From assembly GCA_947445035.1 (NCBI GenBank), contig CANFCK010000023.1, forward strand, positions 1 to 64,000: DNA of 64,000 bases. The letters run 5' to 3'. A program made the translations under genes and the position numbers. The notes under the pieces were generated by a model. It was not told the origin of the DNA and searched no databases. It saw only the letters and a list, made by a program, of their open reading frames with translations. Numbering within the stretch: position 1 is the stretch's first letter; each line of letters begins with the position of its first letter. This DNA comes from Deltaproteobacteria bacterium (lineage in GTDB: Bacteria > Myxococcota_A > UBA796 > SXON01). Shown piece by piece: positions 52,167 through 59,786 of this stretch.

Positions 52167-54626
52167 ATGGCCAGTCGAGACACCGCACGTCGTTTTCATT
52201 TCATCCGTGAGATTGCTTCGGGCGGGTTCGGCTCGGTGTACCTGGCCAAGGTCATCCATGCCGACGGATTTTCCAGGCTGGTCGGGATCAAGCTCCTGCA
52301 TCGCAAGTGGTCGGAAAACAAGGAGATCGGGCAGCGTATGCGTGACGAAGCGCGGCTGCTCGGCTGGCTTCGGCACCGGAACATCGTCGATGTCATCGAT
52401 CTGACCAGCATCGACGGCCGGGCCGCGGTCATCATGGAGTACCTCGATGCCGTCGACTTCAAGTCGGTGGTGCAGTCCCTGGCCGAGCGGGGCGAGCGGG
52501 TCCCGCCTTACGCGGCCTTGGAGTCGATCGCGTTTGTCGCAAGCGCCCTGGACGCGGCGTACAACCGGCCTCCGTACGAGGGTGAAAAGCCGCTGCGGGT
52601 GATCCACCGCGACATCAAGCCCAGCAACATCATGGTCGACGAAGCGGGCACGGTCAAAGTGCTGGACTTCGGCGTTGCCCGTGGTGAGTTTGAAAATCGA
52701 GAGAGCCATACCTCCGAGTTGCAGTTCGGCTCCGTCGAATACATGCCGCCAGAGCGCCTCTTTTTCGAACCTGAGACCGATCGTGCCGACGTCTACTCAC
52801 TGGGAGCGACCCTCTTCGAGGTGCTGACCGGCGAACGTCTCGGCAAGGCCAAGGGGCGGGCCGAAAAGCACGCGGCGTTCTTGGAGGACCGCCTGTCGTT
52901 CTTGGCGGCGAGTTGCCCGCTCGCCAATCCCCAGGGCGGGGACATGGCGCGGCTGATTCGTGAAATGTGTTCATATAATGCAGATAATCGTCCTTCTGCG
53001 GAGTCTGTTGTCCTCCGGGCTCGCACCCTGGCGAGGCTGATGCCTGGGCCGGCGTTGACCGAATGGTCGGAGGTGGTGGTCAAGCCCCTGGTGGCCGAAG
53101 CACGACGTGCGCCGCGGGAACCGAACCCGCTCACCGACTCGATCATGTCGGAGGACAGCACCGTATTCGGCGCGGTAGAGGTTGAAAAGCACCTCGCGGC
53201 GGCGCGGGCCGACGCGCCCCTGGACGAGCCGGCCACGCTGGGCGACGTACCGCGGGAAGACCAGCGCTGGGCGATGTTGCGCCAGGCCGCGCTCGCCGAG
53301 CTGGAAACGCACCCTGCCGCCACCGGCGAAGAAGATTTTGGTGACGAACCCACCCGCATCGGGCTGGACCTGTCGTCCATCGTGAACATGGCGGCGACAC
53401 CGCACGGCGCGATGTCGGCGCCGATGCCGAAGGCCGCACCCGCTCCCAAGCCGGCCAAACCGCCCGCGCCGACCCCCGCGCCCGCGCCGACCCCCGCGCC
53501 CGCGCCGACCCCCGCGCCCGCGCCGACCCCCGCGCCCGCGCCGACCCCCGCGCCCGCGCCGGCCCCCAAGCCCGCGCCGTCGGTGACCGTCGCGCCCCCC
53601 CCCGCCGCCGACCTGTCGGCGTCGATGCCGAAGGCGCTCGCACGGAGCTCCGCCCCGCCCCCCCCGAAGCCCGTCAAATCCACGTCCCTCGCGCCCGGGG
53701 CGCTGTCGGCGCCCATGCCGCGTGGAATCGGCGCCGCTTCGCCGGCGGTCCCGCTTGTCGTGCCACCCGCGGCGCCGATGCCGTTCCTCCCTGAGATCAT
53801 GCCGGGCGACCTCGACCCGCCCTCGGCCGAGGCGCTCAAGCCGATCCTCGCCGCCGGGCACACCATGGTGCGCGACGCCGACGCGGCCGAGTCCGCAGAC
53901 GAGGCGGTGGTGGCAGGGCTTGAGCGCCTGCGCGCCAACATGACGATGGTCCCGCCGGATGATTTCGACGAGGCGCCGACCACCAGCACTCCGCCGCGAT
54001 CCCAACCCCGCCGCTCTTCGGACACGTTCCCGATCATGTCGGGCCCGCGGCCGATGGTGGCGGCGCCCCCGCCGGCAAAGTCCGCCGCACCCGCACGGAG
54101 CACCGTCCCGCCCAAAGCCCCGCCCCCCAAGCCCACGCGGGCGCCCGCTCGCCCCCCGCCTGATCCGTTCGAGGGCCCGCCCCCTTCCGGAACGGGTGCG
54201 ATGATGCTGGTCGCGGCCGTCGTGGGAATGGGCGTCTTGCTTGGCTTGCTGCTCGGTGGTGGCTATGTCGGGTGGCTGTACTACCAGAGCACGTCTGCTG
54301 CGACCGGAACCGTGGCGGTGGCCACGCCCGCCTCGGCGGTGACCCCAGCCGCGATCGCGCCCGTGGCACCCGCCGCCGCGGCTGCCGCCGGTCCCAATGA
54401 CGTGGTCTTCGCTTCCGTCGCCGCCGACACCCGCTCGGTCAGCGTCGAGTGCGGCGCTGTCTCGGCGACCGGCGCGACAGAGGCGGTGGTCGTCGGTCCG
54501 GTGACCGGGCCCTGCCTCGTGAGCCTGGTCAAGAAGGACCGCAGTCGCCTCCGTGCCGACGTGGCGGAGCCGACGGCCGGCCGGTGGACCTGCTTTTCGG
54601 CCGACGCCAAGTCCTGCACGAAGTGA
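52167..54626 (+). CDS. Transmembrane Ser/Thr protein kinase inside the ketosynthase operon
   Basis: 819 residues from the ATG at 52167. Kinase domain ~10-300: glycine loop IASGGFGSVYLAK, Lys42, Glu61, HRDIKPSNIM (Asp149), LDFGVARG (Asp167), GSVEYMPPERL, and Arg in DNRPSAES. All catalytic residues are present, so it should be active. Next is a long Ala/Pro-rich linker with five identical PAPTPA units (~432-462) and several T-x-V/F/I motifs (DSTVFGAV, EPTRIGLD, HTMVRDAD, NMTMVPPD). A transmembrane segment lies at ~678-706 (MMLVAAVVGMGVLLGLLLGG). About 110 residues with a small Cys-containing domain lie outside. The stop overlaps the next ketosynthase's GTG (GTGA). Coupling suggests it regulates this pathway. 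Confidence 0.9.
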   Translation: MASRDTARRFHFIREIASGGFGSVYLAKVIHADGFSRLVGIKLLHRKWSENKEIGQRMRDEARLLGWLRHRNIVDVIDLTSIDGRAAVIMEYLDAVDFKSVVQSLAERGERVPPYAALESIAFVASALDAAYNRPPYEGEKPLRVIHRDIKPSNIMVDEAGTVKVLDFGVARGEFENRESHTSELQFGSVEYMPPERLFFEPETDRADVYSLGATLFEVLTGERLGKAKGRAEKHAAFLEDRLSFLAASCPLANPQGGDMARLIREMCSYNADNRPSAESVVLRARTLARLMPGPALTEWSEVVVKPLVAEARRAPREPNPLTDSIMSEDSTVFGAVEVEKHLAAARADAPLDEPATLGDVPREDQRWAMLRQAALAELETHPAATGEEDFGDEPTRIGLDLSSIVNMAATPHGAMSAPMPKAAPAPKPAKPPAPTPAPAPTPAPAPTPAPAPTPAPAPTPAPAPAPKPAPSVTVAPPPAADLSASMPKALARSSAPPPPKPVKSTSLAPGALSAPMPRGIGAASPAVPLVVPPAAPMPFLPEIMPGDLDPPSAEALKPILAAGHTMVRDADAAESADEAVVAGLERLRANMTMVPPDDFDEAPTTSTPPRSQPRRSSDTFPIMSGPRPMVAAPPPAKSAAPARSTVPPKAPPPKPTRAPARPPPDPFEGPPPSGTGAMMLVAAVVGMGVLLGLLLGGGYVGWLYYQSTSAATGTVAVATPASAVTPAAIAPVAPAAAAAAGPNDVVFASVAADTRSVSVECGAVSATGATEAVVVGPVTGPCLVSLVKKDRSRLRADVAEPTAGRWTCFSADAKSCTK
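53463..53570. repeat. 18-bp tandem repeat in the kinase linker
   Basis: Five perfect copies of CCCGCGCCGACCCCCGCG (53463-53552) and one degenerate copy, encoding Pro-Ala-Pro-Thr-Pro-Ala. It forms a stiff extended linker whose length could vary by slippage without frameshift. Confidence 0.95.
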
Positions 54627-55780
54627 CCGGCGCCCGGGTCGTCGTGACCGGCGTCGCAGTGCGCACGGCGGGCCGGCCCGATGTCAAGTCGGGGGAGGTG
54701 GATGCAGACGCGGAGGTCCTCGGCGTGCCGCTGGTGGCCCGGGTTGCGGGGGTCAGCGACGATCCCGACTTCCCCGACGACCGCAAGGGCTCGCTCGCCA
54801 GCGCGGTGTTCGGGGAGCTCGGAGCGCCGCCGATTGGCGCGCGGATGGGCATTTTCCTTGGCACCGGACTCTCCTCGCTGACGCCCCACGAGGTGGAGGT
54901 GGATCTGTACCCCTGGCTGCGGGACGGCCGCTTCGACCGCGACGCCATCGTCCGTGACCTCGACCCGACGCGCCCAGCGCCGCGACGCCACGTGCCCGAG
55001 CGGGTGACGCACGTTCTCGGGGCCAGGATGGGGGCGGTGAGCCTGGAGACGAGCTTCTCTGCGTGTGCCGCGGCGGCGCAGTCGATTGCCTCGGCCGCAC
55101 GCGCGGTTGGCCGAGGGGAGGTTGACTGTGCCTACGCGGGGGGGCACGACTCGATGTTGCATCCCCTCGGATACCTGAGCTTTGCGGTGCTCGGCGCGCT
55201 CTCGCCGACGCGGGGCCGACCCTTCCATCGGGGTCGCGATGGATTCATGATTGGAGAGGGGGCGGCCATGCTCCGGTTGGAGCGCGAGGACGACGCGCGT
55301 GCCCGTGGGGCGCCGGTCCTGGCTACCTTTCTCGGTGCCGGAAGCTCCATCGACGCCCACAACGTGACTGCCCCCCACCCCGAGGGTCGAGGGGCCGCGC
55401 TCGCGATGCGGCGGGCGCTTCGGGATGCAGGCCTGACGGCGGCGGATGTCGACTACGTCAACGCGCACGGCACCGGCACGCAGGTCGGGGACATCGCCGA
55501 GTCTCTGGCCATCGCCGCGGTGCTCGGGCAGGTGCCCACGGGCTCGTTCAAAGGAGCGTTCGGTCACTGCATCGCGGCCGCGGGCGCCGTTGAGTTGGCT
55601 TGGTGTATTCTGGGGATGGCCGAGGGGACCACCTATGGCACGGTAGGGTGTGAAGAGCTCGACCCGGCGATTCGCTGCACCGTACTTGTAGACTCGCTAT
55701 CTCGGCCCCCCAACGTGGTGTTGTCCAACAGTTTTGGCTTCGGTGGGCAGAACTGCGCGCTCATCGTGGCGCGGGGGTAG
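54623..55780 (+). CDS. Second beta-ketoacyl-ACP synthase, complete active site
   Basis: 385 residues from a GTG overlapping the kinase stop. Active-site residues: Cys148 in ETSFSACAAAAQS, His282 in VNAHGTGTQVGD, Lys310 and His315 in SFKGAFGHCIAAAG; the C-terminus has NSFGFGGQNCALIV. It has the same length as the ketosynthase at 50244 but a different N-terminal third (GIFLGTGLSSLTPHEVEVDL), so it is a paralogue with its own substrate range, perhaps a starter or a late elongation step. Last gene of the 49751-55780 operon; the facing lipoprotein gene ends 8 bp further on across a shared hairpin. Confidence 0.92.
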   Translation: MTGARVVVTGVAVRTAGRPDVKSGEVDADAEVLGVPLVARVAGVSDDPDFPDDRKGSLASAVFGELGAPPIGARMGIFLGTGLSSLTPHEVEVDLYPWLRDGRFDRDAIVRDLDPTRPAPRRHVPERVTHVLGARMGAVSLETSFSACAAAAQSIASAARAVGRGEVDCAYAGGHDSMLHPLGYLSFAVLGALSPTRGRPFHRGRDGFMIGEGAAMLRLEREDDARARGAPVLATFLGAGSSIDAHNVTAPHPEGRGAALAMRRALRDAGLTAADVDYVNAHGTGTQVGDIAESLAIAAVLGQVPTGSFKGAFGHCIAAAGAVELAWCILGMAEGTTYGTVGCEELDPAIRCTVLVDSLSRPPNVVLSNSFGFGGQNCALIVARG

Positions 55781-55793
55781 CGTCGCGGCTACC
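55776..55793. terminator. Perfect hairpin covering both convergent stop codons
   Basis: GGTAGC (55776-55781), loop GTCGCG, GCTACC (55788-55793). The left arm includes the ketosynthase TAG and the right arm includes the complementary stop (CTA) of the RCC1-like gene, so one palindrome supplies both stops. Confidence 0.5.
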
Positions 55794-56778
55794 GATCCTC
55801 GCACTGTCCACCGTCGAAGGACCAGTCGGTGCCGCATCCCCAGCAGGTGACTCCCCCGTCGTCGTCGAGCGCGCAGGTGTGGCCGACCCCCCCTGCGACG
55901 GTGCTCCAGCTCCCGGCTTTGGGGGCCTCGCACTGGCCAAGGTCGGGGTCGCCCTCGAGTTTTCCTTCGCCGCAACCCCAGCAGCTGAGCGTGTGGTCGG
56001 GTTCGATGGCGCACCCGTGGACGTTGCCTGCGGTCACGTCGAGGAAGCTACCCTCCGGCGGGCTGGCCTCACCGAAAGTGTCGCGACCCCAACATCGTAC
56101 GAAGCCGTCGGTGGTGAGGCCGCAGGTGGACTGAGAGCCGATGGCGACATCGATGAACTGCGTGTCGGTCGGCGCGTCGCACTGTCCGAGGTCGCGCTGA
56201 TTTCCGTCCCCGGCGCAGCCCCAGCACCCCAAGGTGCCGTCGTCGGGGATGGCGCAGGTGTGGCCGTCGCCGGCATCGACGACCGCGTAGTTGCCGGGTG
56301 GGACGTCGCACTGCCCGGCATCCCGTTCCCCACAACCCCAACACGACAGCGTGCCGTCGTTGTCGATCGCACAGGTGTGGTAGACCCCGGCGCTGACGGC
56401 GCGGAACTTGCCTTCGGGCACCACGCATTGCCCCGCGTTGGTGCCACTCACACACCCAAAACAGACGACCGCACCCGATCCGGTGAGTCCGCAGGTGTGC
56501 CAAAGTCCTGCGTCGAGCGTGGTGAACGCGACCCCCTCCGGGACCACGGCCTGTCCTGCCGCGGCGAAGCCCCAGCACTCCGCCGTGCCGTCGGGCTGGA
56601 GGAGGCAGTTGTGGGTGCTTCCGACCGTGAGCAGCGGCTCGGCGTCGTCGCCGGTCTCGCCTGCGCTGTCCTCGCCGTCCCCGCCGTCCCCGGTTTCGGT
56701 GGCGCTATCGGTGCCCGCGGCCGGGGGCGCAGGGTGACAGCCCGAAAGCGCCAAGAGCACGCAGGACAAAGCGAGCAT
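55789..56778 (-). CDS. RCC1-like repeat lipoprotein
   Basis: 329 residues, MLALSCVLLALSGCHPAPP: lipobox LSGC, then a Thr/Asp/Gly linker. From ~48 there are seven units of about 38 residues of the form H-T-C-A-I/L-x-x-D-G-T-L-x-C-W-G (GLWHTCGLTGSGAVVCFGC, GVYHTCAIDNDGTLSCWGCG, GVGHTCALDDDGGVTCWGCG). This is the bacterial RCC1/BLIP-II-type seven-bladed propeller with paired cysteines in each blade. Such propellers bind proteins; the ligand is unknown. It faces the ketosynthase operon. Confidence 0.82.
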   Translation of the reverse strand: MLALSCVLLALSGCHPAPPAAGTDSATETGDGGDGEDSAGETGDDAEPLLTVGSTHNCLLQPDGTAECWGFAAAGQAVVPEGVAFTTLDAGLWHTCGLTGSGAVVCFGCVSGTNAGQCVVPEGKFRAVSAGVYHTCAIDNDGTLSCWGCGERDAGQCDVPPGNYAVVDAGDGHTCAIPDDGTLGCWGCAGDGNQRDLGQCDAPTDTQFIDVAIGSQSTCGLTTDGFVRCWGRDTFGEASPPEGSFLDVTAGNVHGCAIEPDHTLSCWGCGEGKLEGDPDLGQCEAPKAGSWSTVAGGVGHTCALDDDGGVTCWGCGTDWSFDGGQCEDR

Positions 56779-56887
56779 GCGAGAGAGTACCGCTCAAGCG
56801 GGACCTGGCGCAAGATCGGACCCGAGTGAACTCCCTGGGACCGGGTGAACTCCCGGTGCCGATCCGCATCGAGTGGTGGGGCCGGCC

Positions 56888-57733
56888 TCACCCCCCCACG
56901 TTCAGCGTAAACACCAAAACGATCGCCTGCTCCGGCTCGGCCGCGCGCGTGAATTGGATCCACATCCGGTAAAAACCAGTTGTCGGCAGCACGTAGTGGA
57001 AGGGCAGGTCCGGCCCGGTGTACACCGTCGGCATCGGGTGCCCGGGCGCGACGCCCTCCATGCCGGGAAACCAGGCGTGGGTGTGGGCACTGAAGTCCAG
57101 CGTGCTGCTGGCGATGAAGGCGTGTGCGTCGGCACCGAGGTACTGCACGAGGTCGCTGATGTCGGCGCCTGAAGCATCGGTGAGGTGGATGTTCCAGGAG
57201 GCTTCGAAGCCGGGAACCGCGGGGGCGTCCCAGGTCAGGGTGCCGGTGACGCCCTGGTCGGTGGCGACGTCGTTCAGGGTGAGATCGGGGGCGTCGGCCT
57301 GGGCGGGGCCTCCTCCCGCCACCAGGCCCCCGCTGGTCGAGAGGTACTGATTGCGATGCGCGTAGTCGAAGACCACGAGATATTCGCCTGCCAATGGCAG
57401 GGTCAGCGGGAATTCAAAAGATGCGTTGCGGAGATTGTCGGCGGTGAGGGACTGGTAGTCCTCGTGGTGCAGGTGCTGGAAGCTGGCCAGGTCACGACTG
57501 ACGAATTGGACGTGCGCCATCCGCTCATGCGTGGTCTGGAGGTCTTCGATAGGACGCCCGAGCTGGTCGAGCACCTGGTAGGCAAAGGTCGCCGGCTCCC
57601 CCGATAGGATCGGGTCGGGATCGGTCGAAAATATCACCTCGTAGTCGGTGACCGCGACCTCGCCGCTGTCGCTGGTATCCCCACTGTCTTCGGGGTCGGT
57701 CGCGTCGCAACCCAGGAGCATCACGAAGAACAT
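56888..57733 (-). CDS. Lipoprotein with Ig-like/YtkA-like domains
   Basis: 281 residues, MFFVMLLGCDATDPEDSGD: very short signal with lipobox LLGC. Two beta-sandwich-like halves: YEVIFSTDPDPILSGEPATF, HERMAHVQFVSRDLASFQHL then HHEDYQ, and LPLAGEYLVVFDYAHRNQ; the second half includes PFHYVLPTTGFYRMWIQFTR. The His-rich motif VQFVSRDLASFQHLHHED and the P-GEY strand resemble YtkA-like secreted proteins, some of which are associated with copper. Metal binding by the His cluster is possible. The start lies inside the end of the upstream lipoprotein gene (13-nt overlap). Confidence 0.65.
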   Translation of the reverse strand: MFFVMLLGCDATDPEDSGDTSDSGEVAVTDYEVIFSTDPDPILSGEPATFAYQVLDQLGRPIEDLQTTHERMAHVQFVSRDLASFQHLHHEDYQSLTADNLRNASFEFPLTLPLAGEYLVVFDYAHRNQYLSTSGGLVAGGGPAQADAPDLTLNDVATDQGVTGTLTWDAPAVPGFEASWNIHLTDASGADISDLVQYLGADAHAFIASSTLDFSAHTHAWFPGMEGVAPGHPMPTVYTGPDLPFHYVLPTTGFYRMWIQFTRAAEPEQAIVLVFTLNVGG

Positions 57734-58119
57734 GCCGACTCCTCCGCCTTGAAGTAGATGAAGTCGCCTGCGTAGGGTTCGATGGGCGTGTGGTCGGCGT
57801 TGGAGAGCTCGGCCTTGAGTTGGTATTCGAAGCCCGACTCGGCCGCGCCGATGTCCAACTCTTCGCCTTGGGTCATCTCGACGTCGAGGCCGTTGAGGGT
57901 GACGTCAACGTGGCCGGAATTGGGTGGGAGCGGGTCGGGGGGGGTGTAGGGATCGACGAGCGTGAGGTTCTCGATCTGCAGCCGGACGTGGAAGCTGGTG
58001 CTGCACACCGTCGCGCCGGCCGCCGGCTCCAGGATCGTGACGGTGGGCGCGCCGGAGGGCTCGGCGCTGTCGGTTGGGGTGGAGCATGCCAAGGCGGCAA
58101 GGGCGAGGAGGCTGATCAC
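57721..58119 (-). CDS. Small lipoprotein, Ig-like
   Basis: 132 residues from a GTG: VISLLALAALACSTPTDSAE, lipobox LAAC-like (ALAC). The mature domain is beta-rich: PTVTILEPAAGATVCSTSFH, GHVDVTLNGLDVEM and AGDFIYFKAEESACSS. GHVDVTLNG resembles the strand of secreted domains that bind small molecules or metals (inference). It overlaps the larger lipoprotein gene by 13 nt; the two probably form a functional pair. The divergent MYXO-CTERM-like gene starts 36 bp away. Confidence 0.65.
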   Translation of the reverse strand: MISLLALAALACSTPTDSAEPSGAPTVTILEPAAGATVCSTSFHVRLQIENLTLVDPYTPPDPLPPNSGHVDVTLNGLDVEMTQGEELDIGAAESGFEYQLKAELSNADHTPIEPYAGDFIYFKAEESACSS

Positions 58120-58155
58120 GGGTACTGTGATACCTCGGATATGTTGTGATCGGCC

Positions 58156-59364
58156 ATGTCGAGTCCAACCATCCTCATCGCGTTGACCCTATCGGCGAGC
58201 CCCGCCGACGCCCACTCGCCAACATTCGGGATGGCGGCGCTGTCGACCCGCGCTTTAGCCCCGGGCGAGGTGTGGGGCATGACCGACGGGTGGGGGCTCG
58301 CGCGCTCGGTCGATGGCGGCGCATCGTGGGCGTGGTTGTGCGAGGAGAGCGTCGGAACCGACACGGTGTATGATGTGCTCGCCTATGCCGATGGCGTGGC
58401 CCTTGCAGCGACGGCGCACGGTCTGGTCCGGGTCGATGAATCATGCACGGGGAGCACGCTCGCCGGGGTGCCCGCGGGCTTCGCGTTCCAGGTGGCGGCG
58501 TATGGGGGCGGTGCCGCGGCGGCGATCGTCGGCCCAGACGAAGGGGGCATCGTCTTCTGTGATGACCTGACCTGCACGCCGAGCGCGCTGTGGGGGGCGA
58601 ACATGTACCCGAAGGCGCTCGTCGTGGACGGCACGACGCTGTGGGTGAGCGTGGTCTGGACCGACACCCTGGCGTCGGCGCTTTTCCGCAGCACCGATGG
58701 CGTGGCCTTCGAGGAGGTATTTCGGTGGCCGGAGGGGGAGGTGGATCCGCGGGTGGTGCACGCGACGGGCGACAACGTTTTGGTCTGGACGCGGCCGCGG
58801 AGCGACGCCGCGCTTCCGGCGATCGAGAAGAGCGTGGATGGCGGTCGCACTTTCCTGCGCACCTTCGAGCAGGGGTACTACACCGACGCGACGCCCGGCG
58901 TGTTCGTCGAGGGCGACGTGGTCCTTCTCGGTAGCTGGTTCGGGGCGCGCACCTGGCGCAGCGACGACCTCGGCGGCTCGTTTGTCGAGGTGAGCGCCGA
59001 GGCTCCGGCGGTCCGATGCGGCGTGCGCGTGGGCGACGCGGTGCTCACCTGCGCGGACCATCTTGCCGACGGCTTCAGCGTCGCAACCACCGACGATCTC
59101 GTGCACTTCGCGCCCCTGGCCTGCTTGGAGGAGACCCTTCCCGCCGCCTGCGCCGAGGCCGCCTGCGAGCCCTACCTCGATGCGTGGGTCAGCGCCGGCG
59201 CGTACGGGGGAGGGCGCTGCGACGTCGATAGTGGCGACACCGCGGAGCCAACGCCGGAGCCGGAGTGCGGGTGTTCGGGGGGGTGGGCGCCGGGGTGGGC
59301 ACTGGGGGCGGCGGGGGTGCTTCTGGTGCGCCCCAGGCGGGCTCCGGTACGTGCCAACACGTAG
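58156..59364 (+). CDS. BNR/sortilin-like propeller protein with MYXO-CTERM-like tail
   Basis: 402 residues with an N-terminal signal peptide (ILIALTLSASPADAHSP). Propeller blades carry Asp-box-like motifs: SVDGGASWAW, RSTDGVAFEEVF, SVDGGRTFLRTF, RSDDLGGSFVEV. A cluster of paired cysteines lies near 320-355 and a Thr/Pro/Glu linker follows. The C-terminus is CGCSGG, a hydrophobic stretch (GWALGAAGVLLV) and RPRR, the MYXO-CTERM sorting pattern, which in myxobacteria leads to surface anchoring after cleavage near the Cys. Function of the propeller unknown. Confidence 0.8.
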   Translation: MSSPTILIALTLSASPADAHSPTFGMAALSTRALAPGEVWGMTDGWGLARSVDGGASWAWLCEESVGTDTVYDVLAYADGVALAATAHGLVRVDESCTGSTLAGVPAGFAFQVAAYGGGAAAAIVGPDEGGIVFCDDLTCTPSALWGANMYPKALVVDGTTLWVSVVWTDTLASALFRSTDGVAFEEVFRWPEGEVDPRVVHATGDNVLVWTRPRSDAALPAIEKSVDGGRTFLRTFEQGYYTDATPGVFVEGDVVLLGSWFGARTWRSDDLGGSFVEVSAEAPAVRCGVRVGDAVLTCADHLADGFSVATTDDLVHFAPLACLEETLPAACAEAACEPYLDAWVSAGAYGGGRCDVDSGDTAEPTPEPECGCSGGWAPGWALGAAGVLLVRPRRAPVRANT

Positions 59365-59786
59365 GAGCCCTGCCGGGCTACCGTTGGGGAGGCCTCGCGC
59401 CAAATCGACGCGGTGGGTAGCGCCACTCCCCTTGCCCGGGGGGTGAGCGCCCACCCCGGAAGCAACGGGAGCCAATGGGGCGATTTTCTCTCAGCGCACG
59501 GTAAGTGAGGCCTCACCCGGGGCGCAGGGAGAGGCCGGAGGCCGGTTTTGCTCTCGCTGCCGGGAGGATGGGCCGGCACCCCAGGCGCAACGGGAGTCGC
59601 GCGCGGGGAGAGGGCGCCCCCGCCGCCGCCCCCCGCGCCGCGCCCCCCGCCCCCCGCCCCGCGCCACCGCCGCCGCCGCCGCCCCCGCCGCCGCCGCCGC
59701 CCCGCGCGTTGCGGCGGCCGGCGCGGGTGCACCGGGTCACCCCGCTGCGCTGTTCGAGCGGGTCGGCGCGCGGGTGCACCACGGCC
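59365..59786. other. Intergenic region with C-rich low-complexity tract; no gene seen
   Basis: Space between two convergent genes. The middle (about 59620-59715) is an extreme C/G-strand-asymmetric tract of CCG, CCCC and CGCC repeats. I see no coding frame I can support and no clear terminator hairpin, although the tract could form secondary structures. Confidence 0.5.

Noticed and set aside
52975..52980. TATAAT inside the operon kinase gene as an internal promoter
   Set aside because: No -35 element at proper spacing; mentioned only as part of the rare-codon patch.
59620..59715. CCG-rich tract considered as coding (poly-Pro) or as a regulatory RNA
   Set aside because: Strand-asymmetric low-complexity sequence without start, stop or conserved motif support.
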